Shown: piece after piece, positions 14,690 through 22,800 of the stretch
How positions within the stretch are numbered: position 1 is the stretch's first letter
Layout: every line of letters starts with the position of its first letter
Source: Eubacteriales bacterium
GTDB lineage: Bacteria; Bacillota; Clostridia; Lachnospirales; Lachnospiraceae
NCBI GenBank assembly: GCA_030536575.1
Contig: JAUNPS010000038.1
Coordinates: forward strand, 1-46,628
Reading direction: 5' to 3'
Length of the DNA stretch: 46,628 nucleotides
Made by a program: the position numbers and the translations under genes
Notes under the pieces: generated by a model
Told to the model about the DNA's origin: nothing
Seen by the model: the letters and a program-made list of their open reading frames with translations, nothing else
Databases searched by the model: none

Positions 14690-16090
14690 TCATTCTCCTC
14701 TTAAATATGCCTTTACGTCTTCTTCGATGGGATCATACAGATCCGGTTTTACGCCAATGTATTTGCATGCTTCGTAGAGTACCGGAACAACGTCTTTGTG
14801 GATGCCGACACAGTGGTGGATGTAGGGGCCTTCTACGATTTTGGCTTCCAGACGTTTGATGTTTTCCACTTCTACCCACAGATAGGTACCCATGCCTTTG
14901 GGGCCGTCCACGCCTTTGGCGTTTCCAAGAAGCATGGAGTATTCGCCGTTGTCACCGTCGAAGCGGCAGAGGGTTACGTTGCCGTGTTTGGCTTCCGCGG
15001 TGATGCTGCCCGGATGGTCGAAGGCCAGCGGATAGGTCAGCTTCGGGGTTTCTTTGGCTACGGAAATGGGCCACGGGCCGCAGTGCTGCAGCAGTTCGCC
15101 GTTGGGGATATCCGGATGGCGGATCGTCCAGTCTGCGAAGAAGCTTCTCGTTTCGCCCATGCCTGCGGCTTCTACGAGCAATGCGGTGATCGCGCCGTGG
15201 ATATCGGTTTCACAGACCACCGGAATGCCTTCTTCGTTCAGAAGGGAGTTGGCGGCGCAGGGCATGATGCCGAGTTCGGACTGGAGCTGGTTCCAGCACT
15301 GGATGGCAATGGCCTGACATCCGTATTTCGTGGCCAGACGTTTCATGGCGACTTTCAGTGCGGCTACGTTTTCCAGTTCGTTGTCTTTAATGCAGATTTC
15401 CATGTTCTTTCTGCAGTATTCCATGACTTCCGCTACTTCGGTGCCTTCTTCTTTGGCGGCTTTTACGACGTCGGTCAGTTCGGGCATCGGAATGGGGGAA
15501 AGCTGGATGTTGAATTTTTCAAGCAGTTCGCCTTCGTTGCACATGGTGGTCCAGAAGTCGAAGGGTCTGGTGGAGATCTGGAGGATGCGCATGTTGCGGA
15601 AGGTCTTTACGACGTTGCAGACAGCCAGGAAGTCCCGGATACCCCGTTCGAAGACCGGGTCGTTTAAGCGACAGTTGGTCATGTAGGTAAAGGGGATCTG
15701 GAAGCGGCGGAGCACTTTGCCGGTGGCGAAGAGGCCGCACTGGGTGTCACGGAGACGGACGCCGTTGGGTTCGGGACGTTCGTCCAGGGGGCCCCACAGG
15801 AGAACCGGCACGTTCAATTCTTTGGCCAGGCGGGCGCATTCGTATTCGGTTCCGAAGTTACAGTGAGGCAGGAACAGGCCGTCTACTTTTTCGGCTTTGA
15901 ATTTTTCGGCGATTTTTTTCATGTCGTCGTCGTTGTAGAGGAGGCCTTCTTCGTTGATGTCGGTGATGTCAACGAAGTCGATGCCGAGTTCGGTCAGGCG
16001 CTGGGCGGTGAGACCGCGGTATTTGATGGCGTCGGGGGCGCTGAAGATGCTGCGCCGGGTGGGGGCGTAGCCGAGTTTGATGTGTGCCAT
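14690..16090 (-). CDS. L-fucose/L-arabinose isomerase family protein
   Basis: 466 residues. It resembles the fucose/arabinose isomerase fold: an N-terminal nucleotide-binding-like domain (HIKLGYAPTRR, VDGLFLPHCNFGTEYECARLA, VLLWGP), a middle domain (ATKYGCQAIAIQCWNQLQSELGIMPCAANSLLNEEGIPVVCETDIHGA), and a C-terminal barrel-like region (GNVTLCRFDGDNGEY, GPYIHHCVGIHKD). The Glu-Thr-Asp and His-His-Cys segments are at places where this family binds metal. It would interconvert an aldose and a ketose. The start ATG follows AAGGAGG. It is first in the operon with specialised transketolase, FGGY kinase and LacI. D-apiose to apulose is a candidate reaction; L-arabinose or L-fucose are less likely given the missing partner enzymes. 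Confidence 0.75.
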   Translation of the reverse strand: MAHIKLGYAPTRRSIFSAPDAIKYRGLTAQRLTELGIDFVDITDINEEGLLYNDDDMKKIAEKFKAEKVDGLFLPHCNFGTEYECARLAKELNVPVLLWGPLDERPEPNGVRLRDTQCGLFATGKVLRRFQIPFTYMTNCRLNDPVFERGIRDFLAVCNVVKTFRNMRILQISTRPFDFWTTMCNEGELLEKFNIQLSPIPMPELTDVVKAAKEEGTEVAEVMEYCRKNMEICIKDNELENVAALKVAMKRLATKYGCQAIAIQCWNQLQSELGIMPCAANSLLNEEGIPVVCETDIHGAITALLVEAAGMGETRSFFADWTIRHPDIPNGELLQHCGPWPISVAKETPKLTYPLAFDHPGSITAEAKHGNVTLCRFDGDNGEYSMLLGNAKGVDGPKGMGTYLWVEVENIKRLEAKIVEGPYIHHCVGIHKDVVPVLYEACKYIGVKPDLYDPIEEDVKAYLRGE

Positions 16091-16144
16091 GGTTTATTCC
16101 TCCTTAGATTTGGTGTGGTTTTTTTAATATTTTTTCTGATTTTT

Positions 16145-16172
16145 ATTATAAACGTTTATATGAAAATTTCAA
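16145..16172 (-). promoter_or_regulatory. Promoter of the isomerase-transketolase-kinase-lacI operon
   Basis: Minus strand: TTGAAA (16172-16167), a 16-base spacer and TATAAT (16150-16145), 55 bases upstream of the isomerase start. The operator 16147-16160 overlaps the spacer and the -10, so a bound repressor would exclude RNA polymerase. Confidence 0.75.
16147..16160. promoter_or_regulatory. LacI-type operator O1 over the promoter
   Basis: TATAAACGTTTATA is a perfect 14-bp palindrome with the central CG typical of LacI/GalR family sites. It overlaps the -10 of the isomerase operon, whose last gene encodes a LacI family protein. Confidence 0.7.
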
Positions 16173-16480
16173 TAGGTTTTTTGAAATTCGGGGATGGATG
16201 GGGAGTTTTTTTCTGTTTTTCACAATTTCTTGGGGTGTATTTTAGAGATTTCGCTGGGATATGTAAATGAATTATGTAAATATTTATATAAACGTTTTTG
16301 TAACTGGGTGGGATGCGCAGGCAGACTGCGCTCTGGAATCTCGATGTGGTTTCTGCACATGCCAGTCCGGCTTCCCTCATGGATCTGCTGCTCCCGGAAT
16401 GCTCGATGTTGTCTCGGCGCATACCCGCCCAGCGGCTCGCACGATACGAGCGCGCGTGGGTGAGTGATGCTTGCGTTCGG
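16161..16480. other. Intergenic region between GH31 gene and isomerase operon
   Basis: About 390 bases separate the two genes. The isomerase side is AT-rich and holds the promoter and two AAACGTTT sites. The GH31 side (16300-16480) is GC-richer with short open frames that show no ribosome site or family features. I see no gene and no convincing terminator for GH31 here. Confidence 0.5.
16287..16300. promoter_or_regulatory. Second LacI-type site O2
   Basis: TATAAACGTTTTTG contains the same AAACGTTT core (16290-16297) as O1. Its centre is 140 bp from that of O1, upstream with respect to the operon. The outer half is imperfect. Two sites could allow looping by a tetrameric or paired repressor; this is inference. 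Confidence 0.55.
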
Positions 16481-18859
16481 TTATGCCTGAAGGATTTCGC
16501 ATAATTCTCCGAAGACAGCCGGGTTTAAGTGCATCGCGGCCAGAGTGGCTACGGCGCTGGCGCCTTGCTTTTCGATTACGGACATGACGCGGCTTTTGAG
16601 GTTGTATTCAATCTGGGCTTTTTCCAGAAGCTTATAGCAGCGTGCGTTCAGGGTTTCGGCGGCAAGGCTAAGGCCGTTCGGGTAGGTTACGCGGATTTCT
16701 TTACCGACAGGTACATCGGTTATTGTCAGGATTTGAGCGGCGGTTTCTTTCTGGTAGGAGCAGGCGAATGCTGCTTCTGCGCCGTCTATGGTTACCTGGC
16801 AGGGGCTTTCTGTGATGCCAATAAACGCGAGTTTCCAGCTCCGGGTTTTGGGAAGGACGGATACATTTCCCTGGGCGGGGCTGATATGGAAACTGCTGGT
16901 TTCCTGGTTCCAGGCCAGTTCTGTAGCGGCCCAGTTTTCGTCGGCATCTGTCGGCGTGTCTCCCGCGTCTTCCCAGAGGGTGAATGCGCCATCCTCGGCC
17001 GGAAATATCCGCACTTCCATAGCCTGCGGATTCTCAATGCTGTTATCAAAGGTACTCATGTCTTTCATCGGAACGATCGCGCCCGCTTTCATGAGGACCG
17101 GAAGCTGCTCGACGCCGCGCCAGAGTTCCAGAAGGCGGTCGCCGTGGTAGATCATACCGGTGAAAAAGTCCGCCCAGAGTCCTTTCGGAAGCCAGGCTTG
17201 TGCTTTTCCGGCGCGTGCGATCCGATCCTGGGGTTCCGTGATCGGGGAAACGATCAGTTCCGAGCCGAAGTAGTATTCGTTTGGCACTTCGTAGGTTTCC
17301 GCCTGTTCCGGTTCCAGATAATACATTGGCAGGATCAGGGGGATATTTTCCCGGCTGGCTCTGCGGTTCATGGTGTACAGGTAGGGTACCAGGGCATGGC
17401 GCAGGCTTAAATATTCTTTCATCACGCTTTCGGTGATTTTGTCGTATTTCCAGGGTTCTTTCCCATTAAAAGGATTTTCGGAGCTGTGCAGGCGGTTAAT
17501 CGGGGAGAACACTCCAAGCTGTACCCAGCGGGCCATCAGCTCGTCGTCCCGCACGCCCATCATGTGGCCGCCAATGTCGTGGCTCCACCAGCCATAGCCG
17601 ACATTGCTCGCCGTACTGGTGAAATAAGGCTGGAACTGAAGGCTGTCCCAGGTTATGACCGTATCGCCGGAAAAGCCTACCGGGTAGCGGTGGCTTCCCA
17701 CGCCCGCATAACGGGAAAAGGTCATCGGCCTGGTTCCTTTCCAACGGCTGTCCAGGAAATGGTAATGGTTCAGCATCCATAAGGGGTCCAGTCCCGGAAT
17801 TTTCGTCGCGGTTCCCTGCTGCCAGTCCAGCCACCAGAAGTCTACGCCTTCTTCTTCCAATGGATGGTGCAGTTCCTTGAAATAGATTTCCATGAATTCC
17901 GGATTGGTGGCGTCGAACTGAACCGGGAGCCCGTCTTCCGGATTCATGCCCATGGCTTTCGCGACCCGCGGATACAGGTCTTCGTAGGCGCGCACGCCGT
18001 CGGCCGGATGGACGTTCAGGGTGATTTTCATGCCATGTTCATGGAGCCAGGCCATGAAGGCTTTCGGGTCCGGGAAGAATTTCCGGTTCCAGGTGTAGCC
18101 TGTCCAGCCGCTTCCGTATTTCGGGTCTACGTCGTCTACCAGATGCCAGTCCATATCCACAACGGCCACGGAGAACGGAACGTGCTCCGCTTCGAAGCGC
18201 TCGATCAGTTCTTTATATTCTGTCTCGGTGTAGCGGTGATAACGGCTCCACCAGTTTCCGAGGGCATAGCGGGGCAAAAGCGGCGTTTTCCCGCACAGGT
18301 AATAAAAATCGTTCAAGCAGTCCAGGTAGCGGTGGCCGTATCCGAAGAAATACAGATCCGCAATGCCCTGTTTCCTGGGCGCTACCCAGCCGTCGTCCGT
18401 CAATGCCATGGAGCGGCTGTCGTCCACAACAGAGAAACCGTTCCGGGAAATGAGGCCATGGCCCAATGGAATCGGCCCGTTGGCTTCGTCCAGGGTGCGG
18501 GCGGTGCCGCGAAGATCTCTGGGTTCTTCGCCGTAGTGCCAGGTGCCTTCGGAAGCGATTCCGCCGGATACTTTGATGCAGAGGCCGTTCGGCGCGAAGG
18601 GTTTTCGATTATAATGGAGCTCCAGGGCGTCGGTATAGACGGAGAGTTCTTCCGGCGTGTCGTCGACGCGGAAGGAGCATGGCGGAAAGTCGCGGTTCAG
18701 GACGCTTTGGGTGGCGCGGTCTTCGAAGACGCCGTCCTCGGCGTATTCCAGGCGGATCAGGGCCGGGGTTAGAATGGTGATGCGGTAGTGCTCGCCTTGC
18801 AGGACGGATTCCGGATGGCAGAGCGGGTGGGATTCCAGTTGGTAGTTTTCCATTCCCAT
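16481..18859 (-). CDS. GH31 family alpha-glucosidase
   Basis: 792 residues, no signal peptide, so cytoplasmic. GH31 features are the N-terminal beta domain, then the barrel with SVAVVDMDWH (about 230-239), SGWTGYTWNRKFFPDP, ITLNVHPADGVRAYED, the nucleophile in VDFWWLDWQQGT (Asp about 345) and the acid/base Asp in VGFSGDTVITWDS (about 399). These segments resemble the isomaltose-preferring alpha-glucosidase described from Ruminococcus (Blautia) obeum. I do not see the residues I would expect for a sulfoquinovosidase. I chose the ATG at 18859 with AGGAGGAG 10 bases upstream; a frame start at 18934 lies inside the promoter. It lies upstream of the isomerase operon on the same strand but has its own promoter. 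Confidence 0.85.
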   Translation of the reverse strand: MGMENYQLESHPLCHPESVLQGEHYRITILTPALIRLEYAEDGVFEDRATQSVLNRDFPPCSFRVDDTPEELSVYTDALELHYNRKPFAPNGLCIKVSGGIASEGTWHYGEEPRDLRGTARTLDEANGPIPLGHGLISRNGFSVVDDSRSMALTDDGWVAPRKQGIADLYFFGYGHRYLDCLNDFYYLCGKTPLLPRYALGNWWSRYHRYTETEYKELIERFEAEHVPFSVAVVDMDWHLVDDVDPKYGSGWTGYTWNRKFFPDPKAFMAWLHEHGMKITLNVHPADGVRAYEDLYPRVAKAMGMNPEDGLPVQFDATNPEFMEIYFKELHHPLEEEGVDFWWLDWQQGTATKIPGLDPLWMLNHYHFLDSRWKGTRPMTFSRYAGVGSHRYPVGFSGDTVITWDSLQFQPYFTSTASNVGYGWWSHDIGGHMMGVRDDELMARWVQLGVFSPINRLHSSENPFNGKEPWKYDKITESVMKEYLSLRHALVPYLYTMNRRASRENIPLILPMYYLEPEQAETYEVPNEYYFGSELIVSPITEPQDRIARAGKAQAWLPKGLWADFFTGMIYHGDRLLELWRGVEQLPVLMKAGAIVPMKDMSTFDNSIENPQAMEVRIFPAEDGAFTLWEDAGDTPTDADENWAATELAWNQETSSFHISPAQGNVSVLPKTRSWKLAFIGITESPCQVTIDGAEAAFACSYQKETAAQILTITDVPVGKEIRVTYPNGLSLAAETLNARCYKLLEKAQIEYNLKSRVMSVIEKQGASAVATLAAMHLNPAVFGELCEILQA

Positions 18860-18904
18860 AGTTTGATGTCTCCTCCTGTATGGTTCTGTTTTTTCGTAAT
18901 GATT

Positions 18905-18934
18905 ATCATAGCACACTTGGCCGGTTTGTTTCAA
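18905..18934 (-). promoter_or_regulatory. Promoter of the GH31 gene
   Basis: Minus strand: TTGAAA (18934-18929), an 18-base spacer and TATGAT (18910-18905), about 45 bases upstream of the chosen start. No AAACGTTT operator is present, so control should differ from that of the isomerase operon. Confidence 0.6.
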
Positions 18935-19013
18935 TCCGCCCGCGGCAATTTCATCGAATACGGCTTATGGAATTTATCCGGACGGGCTTTTTTCCGGCAG
19001 TTTTCATATGCGG

Positions 19014-19940
19014 TTAGTCTTCGTCCTTCGGGCGCACAAGGTCGTAAATCTCGTCGAGGTCGTATTCCGGGGCGCATTTTTCAGCAGCTTCATAAAGCGG
19101 AAGGATGGTTCCCAATTCTTCTTCCAATATATCCGCAATCTGTTCCGGTGTTTTTCCTTTCTGCATTTTTTTGCAAATCTGTTGGATGAGTTTTTTGGCT
19201 TCTCCTTCTGCTTTTCCAGATTCTTTTATCAGCCGGTCTCTTTCTTCCATCTTCATGTAAGTCACTCCCATCTGCCTGTTTGATTTTATCCCGTTTACCT
19301 TTTTATGCAGACGTTTCAGGCGCTCATCGCAGTCTTCCTGCACGTTGGATGCTTCACTCTCTGCAACATAGTGCAAAAAATCTACCAGTGAACGTTCTAC
19401 TTCCGAATCATTTTTCCCCTTTGTATTCAAAATCACTTTTGTACACGCGTCCCCCATTTTCAGTCCAGGCACCTCATTGCAGCTATTTTCGAATGTATAG
19501 CGGTATTTGCCGAAGCCATACAGGTCGAAGCCGCAAATGATGACGATATAGGTTGGCTTTAGACTGTCAAAGCTTTTTTCTCCGCTTTTCAAAAGGGGCG
19601 CGTCATTTAATGCCTGATAGAACCGGGTGCGTTTCGGAACATGGCCTTCCTTGCGTTTTTGCATCTCAACGTCAAAAATTCGGCCTTCGTCATCCTCTAC
19701 GTAGAAATCCATACGGATTCCCCGGCGGCCGGGAAGGTTATGGATTACTTTCTGTCCTTCTTTCCAGCGTATTTCCCGGATCTGAATCCCAAGGGATAAT
19801 TCAATCAGGATCTTGCAGACTTCCAAGTCCACGGTGGCTACGTCGAACAGGAAATCATCGATCAGATTCATGTGACGCAGTGGGAGCAGGAAGTCGTCAG
19901 ATTCTGCCGTCTGCATTGCCTGAGTTCGGGTTTCTTTCAT
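19014..19940 (-). CDS. Rpn family / PD-(D/E)XK nuclease-type protein
   Basis: 308 residues. The order HMNLIDDFLFDVA, then GRRGIRMDFYVEDDEGRIFDVEMQKR, then FYQALNDAPLLKSGE and TYIVIICGFDLYG is that of Rpn (recombination-promoting nuclease, transposase_31-like) proteins. The Asp in RMDFYV and the (D)VEMQ strand match the PD-(D/E)XK core. The C-terminal third is charged and helical (RLIKESGKAEGEAKKLIQQICKKMQKGKTPEQIADILE), as is usual for the family. Rpn proteins are DNA endonucleases linked to recombination or phage defence and often occur in many copies. The start ATG follows AAAGGA, with a consensus-like promoter just upstream. It stands alone between recR and GH31. Confidence 0.8.
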   Translation of the reverse strand: MKETRTQAMQTAESDDFLLPLRHMNLIDDFLFDVATVDLEVCKILIELSLGIQIREIRWKEGQKVIHNLPGRRGIRMDFYVEDDEGRIFDVEMQKRKEGHVPKRTRFYQALNDAPLLKSGEKSFDSLKPTYIVIICGFDLYGFGKYRYTFENSCNEVPGLKMGDACTKVILNTKGKNDSEVERSLVDFLHYVAESEASNVQEDCDERLKRLHKKVNGIKSNRQMGVTYMKMEERDRLIKESGKAEGEAKKLIQQICKKMQKGKTPEQIADILEEELGTILPLYEAAEKCAPEYDLDEIYDLVRPKDED

Positions 19941-19957
19941 AGGCTTTTTTCCTTTCT

Positions 19958-19986
19958 ATTATAATATGCATAATTCATGTTTGCAA
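19958..19986 (-). promoter_or_regulatory. Promoter of the Rpn-type nuclease gene
   Basis: Minus strand: TTGCAA (19986-19981), a 17-base spacer and TATAAT (19963-19958), ending 17 bases upstream of the ATG at 19940. A transcript starting here would have almost no leader. A second, stronger promoter lies at 20112-20140. Confidence 0.65.
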
Positions 19987-19989
19987 TCC

Positions 19990-20105
19990 TATTCTTTCTT
20001 TTTTATTCCACCTCCTTCGCCTGCTGCATTTTATCACTTGAGAAATTCGGCCGAAACGGCCATGAAAAAAAGAATTTGCCCGATTCTTTCAGAACAAGAA
20101 TCGAT
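19990..20105 (-). ncRNA. Hairpin-bearing leader or small transcript between recR and the Rpn gene
   Basis: A transcript from the consensus promoter at 20140-20112 would begin near 20105. It would first form an 8-bp hairpin (CGATTCTT/AAGAATCG with a 7-base loop, about 20081-20103) followed after ten bases by a run of seven T. A second hairpin (GGCCG/CGGCC, about 20050-20062) follows. The first hairpin with the T-run could act as a terminator or attenuator, giving a short RNA of about 50 nt, or the region is a long leader of the nuclease gene. No coding frame with a usable start was found. Confidence 0.35.
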
Positions 20106-20111
20106 GGTCTT

Positions 20112-20140
20112 ATTATACTGCACCGCTTTTCAAATGTCAA
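20112..20140 (-). promoter_or_regulatory. Full-consensus promoter downstream of recR
   Basis: Minus strand: TTGACA (20140-20135), 17 bases, TATAAT (20117-20112). All twelve positions match the sigma-A consensus. It begins right after the recR terminator and points towards the Rpn gene, about 165 bases away. Confidence 0.75.
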
Positions 20141-20177
20141 ACAAAAAACGGACAGCCGAAAAAAAATCGGCCGTCCG
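20141..20177 (-). terminator. Terminator of the pfkA-dnaX-ybaB-recR operon
   Basis: Arms 20149-20159 and 20167-20177 pair over 11 positions (one G-T) around a 7-base A/T loop, followed on the minus strand by GTTTTTTGT. The hairpin starts 4 bases past the recR stop. Confidence 0.9.
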
Positions 20178-20181
20178 CCCA

Positions 20182-20778
20182 CTATAACTCCACCCGTCCC
20201 TCCAACGCCCTCAGCAGCGTCACCTCATCAATATACTCCAAATCTCCCCCCACCGGAACCCCGCTCGCAATCCTGCTCACCTTAATCCCCGTAGGCTTAA
20301 TCAGCTTACTGATATACATCGCCGTCGTCTCCCCTTCCAAACTGGAATTCGTGGCAATGATCACTTCCTTCACATCACCCTGCAGGCGCTGCATCAGCTC
20401 CTTGAGCTTAATATCATTCGGCCCAATCCCCAGCATCGGCGAAATCGCCCCATGAAGAACATGGTACACCCCTTCAAACTTTCCGGTCTTTTCATAGGCC
20501 GCCAAATCCCTGGTATTCTCCACCACCATAATGGTACTCTGATCCCGCTTGGGATTCCGGCAGATCGGGCACAGCTCCTGATCCGTCAGCGTATAGCACT
20601 GCTTGCAGTACCGGACATTCTTCCTGGCATCCAGAATCGCGTCCGCCAGCCGCTCCACCTCTTCCATCGGCCGGTTAATAATATGAAAAGCCAGCCGCTG
20701 GGCGGATTTCGCACCCACCCCCGGAAGCTTGGACAGCTCCTCAATCAGCCGGCTGATCTGTTTACTGTAATAATCCAT
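20182..20778 (-). CDS. recR: Recombination mediator RecR
   Basis: 198 residues, normal length. RecR works with RecF and RecO to load RecA at gaps. It shows the helix-hairpin-helix region ([19 protein letters not shown], about 15-33), a zinc finger with CKQC and CPIC (about 57-72), a Toprim domain starting [14 protein letters not shown], and a C-terminal Walker-B-like region ending [22 protein letters not shown]. Its start codon shares one base with the stop of ybaB (TGATG), giving tight coupling. It is the last gene of the operon and is followed by a strong terminator. Confidence 0.95.
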   Translation of the reverse strand: MDYYSKQISRLIEELSKLPGVGAKSAQRLAFHIINRPMEEVERLADAILDARKNVRYCKQCYTLTDQELCPICRNPKRDQSTIMVVENTRDLAAYEKTGKFEGVYHVLHGAISPMLGIGPNDIKLKELMQRLQGDVKEVIIATNSSLEGETTAMYISKLIKPTGIKVSRIASGVPVGGDLEYIDEVTLLRALEGRVEL

Positions 20779-21143
20779 CAGAACGGAAGGCCTCCGCCCA
20801 AACCGCCAAGTCCGCCCATACCTCCGGTCATCTTGGACATCACCGCGCTCGCTTCCTCATCCACCTTGCGCAGGGCTTCATTCGCCGCCGCCACAATCAG
20901 GTCTTCCAGCATCTCGATATCATCCGGGTCCACCGCCTCTTCCGACAGCTTCACCTTCAAAAACTCCCGCTTTCCGGACACGGTCACTTCCACCGCGCCG
21001 CCGCCGGCGGTCGCCGTAAACTCTTTCTCCTCCAGCGCTTTCTGGTTTTCTTCCATCTGGCGCTGCATTCTCTGAGCCTGCTTCATCAGATTGTTCATGT
21101 TGCCGGGCATTCCGCCGCCCGGATAACCTCCACGTTTTGCCAT
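20778..21143 (-). CDS. YbaB/EbfC family nucleoid-associated protein
   Basis: 121 residues. YbaB/EbfC proteins are small dimeric DNA-binding proteins, nearly always between dnaX and recR, as here. The family core is [29 protein letters not shown], then [21 protein letters not shown] and [16 protein letters not shown]. The N-terminus ([12 protein letters not shown]) and C-terminus ([15 protein letters not shown]) are Gly-rich. I chose the ATG at 21143 with AAGGAGG upstream; the start at 21173 lies inside dnaX. Confidence 0.92.
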   Translation of the reverse strand: MAKRGGYPGGGMPGNMNNLMKQAQRMQRQMEENQKALEEKEFTATAGGGAVEVTVSGKREFLKVKLSEEAVDPDDIEMLEDLIVAAANEALRKVDEEASAVMSKMTGGMGGLGGLGGGLPF

Positions 21144-21156
21144 GGGAATTTCCTCC

Positions 21157-22797
21157 TTAATCTTCCATTTCAATCTCTGCGTGGATCTGCTTTAAAGCGT
21201 CATCCACATTTATTTTTGAAAGTTTTCCCGCACTCAGGTGTTCGTCTGCCTGCAGGACAAACTTTACTTCCACTTTTTTGCCGATTTTTCCGGCAATGAT
21301 GGTTTCCAGTTCCTCTTTTTTCTCCGGGTTCTGGAGATAGGGTTCTCCGAGGAAATCGGAAAAGACCACAAAGAGCCGGTCGTCGTCCCCTTCACTGTTA
21401 TACTTCGGGACGGCGCTGGCCAAAACCACTTTAAAGCGTCCGGATGTGGCGCTGACAATACTCCGCCAGTTCTGCATGACTTTCTGCAAATCCTCCGGCG
21501 CGGCTTTTTCCATCCCGCTGACAGCCTCTGCCGAAACAGGCTTGGCTGCCGGGGCATCCTCTGTAATGCCAAATTCCGACCAGTCTCTTCCGCCGTAGAC
21601 GTCTTCCGGGCCAGGACTTGCCGGAGCTGCCTGCACTCTGACGCCTGACTCCATCTGTTTTTCCAGCCTGCGGAGCCGTTCCAGAACCGAAATCTCGTCG
21701 GATTCCGTCTCCGGCCTGCACATTTTTATCAATGCGATTTCCAGGATCACCCGTTTGGACGACGCGTTCCGCATCTGGTTCGACAGTTCGGATAGAATCC
21801 GGATAAAACGCATCAGGGTATCCTCGCGCACCATCCCGGCTTCTTCCTTTAGCTGTATCAGGTTTTCCGTGGAAACGTCCAGCACATCCTCGCAGTCGTC
21901 CGAAGCCTTCAGCAGCAGCAGATTTCGCAGATACCAGGTGAAATCGATTACAAACTGCCCCAGATCCCGGCCCTGCATCACCAGTTCTTCCAGGTGGGCC
22001 ATGACCTGTGGCACCTGGGACTTCAGAATCTCGCGCAGAAGGCGGCTGAATTCATCTGTATCCACCGCGCCCAGGACTTCCAGGACATTGTCATAAGTCA
22101 GCTTCTGCCCCAGGTAGAAGGCAATGCATTGATCCAGAAGGCTTAACGCGTCACGCATGCCGCCGTCCGCTTTTTTCGCAATGTAGCGCAGAGCCTTTTC
22201 TTCCACTTCCACCTGCTCTTTTTCCACCAATTCTTCCAGGCGCTCCACGATGGTCTCCATCGGAATCCGCCGGAAATCGTAGCGCTGGCAGCGGGACAGA
22301 ATCGTAACCGGGATCTTATGCGCCTCCGTAGTCGCCAGAATAAAGATCACATACGAGGGCGGCTCCTCCAGGGTTTTCAGCAATGCGTTAAACGCCCCTA
22401 TGGAAAGCATATGCACTTCATCGATAATGTAAACCTTGAACCGTCCGCTGGTGGGAGAATAGGCCACCTCGTCCCGGATCTCGCGGATGTTATCCACGCC
22501 GTTGTTGGACGCTGCGTCAATCTCGATCACATTCATGGACGCGCCTGCGGCAATCGCCTTGCAGGTGGGGCATTCGTTGCAGGGATTCCCATCAACGGGA
22601 TGCTCACAGTTTACGGCCTTTGCCATGATTTTGGCAATGGTGGTCTTTCCGGTGCCTCTCGTACCGCAGAACAAATAGGCGTGGCCGATGCGGTCCGCCT
22701 TGATCTGATTTTTTAAAGTTGTCACAATAGGGTCCTGACCCTTCACGTCTGCGAAGGTGTCAGGACGAAATTTGCGGTATAACGCGGTATAGCTCAT
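21157..22797 (-). CDS. dnaX: DNA polymerase III subunit gamma/tau
   Basis: 546 residues. It is the clamp-loader ATPase of the replicative polymerase. The AAA+ domain has Walker A GTRGTGKT (45-52), a four-Cys zinc module starting at CEHPVDGNPCNECPTC (64-79), Walker B with VYIIDEVHML (about 122-131) and sensor residues ILATTEAHKIPVTILSRCQR. Domain III and a shorter tau-specific tail follow. I saw no obvious slippery site for a gamma form but did not examine this exhaustively. The start ATG has GGAG upstream and lies 3 bases after the pfkA stop. Unlike Bacillus, no SRP RNA gene precedes it. Confidence 0.95.
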   Translation of the reverse strand: MSYTALYRKFRPDTFADVKGQDPIVTTLKNQIKADRIGHAYLFCGTRGTGKTTIAKIMAKAVNCEHPVDGNPCNECPTCKAIAAGASMNVIEIDAASNNGVDNIREIRDEVAYSPTSGRFKVYIIDEVHMLSIGAFNALLKTLEEPPSYVIFILATTEAHKIPVTILSRCQRYDFRRIPMETIVERLEELVEKEQVEVEEKALRYIAKKADGGMRDALSLLDQCIAFYLGQKLTYDNVLEVLGAVDTDEFSRLLREILKSQVPQVMAHLEELVMQGRDLGQFVIDFTWYLRNLLLLKASDDCEDVLDVSTENLIQLKEEAGMVREDTLMRFIRILSELSNQMRNASSKRVILEIALIKMCRPETESDEISVLERLRRLEKQMESGVRVQAAPASPGPEDVYGGRDWSEFGITEDAPAAKPVSAEAVSGMEKAAPEDLQKVMQNWRSIVSATSGRFKVVLASAVPKYNSEGDDDRLFVVFSDFLGEPYLQNPEKKEELETIIAGKIGKKVEVKFVLQADEHLSAGKLSKINVDDALKQIHAEIEMED

Positions 22798-22800
22798 GCG

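Noticed and set aside
7804-18859. Sulfoquinovose breakdown (sulfo-transketolase or sulfo-transaldolase route)
   Set aside because: GH31, isomerase, transaldolase and transketolase are all present, but the GH31 sequence resembles isomaltose-type glucosidases, an FGGY kinase is not part of those routes, and no sulfonate exporter or sulfolactaldehyde enzyme is seen.
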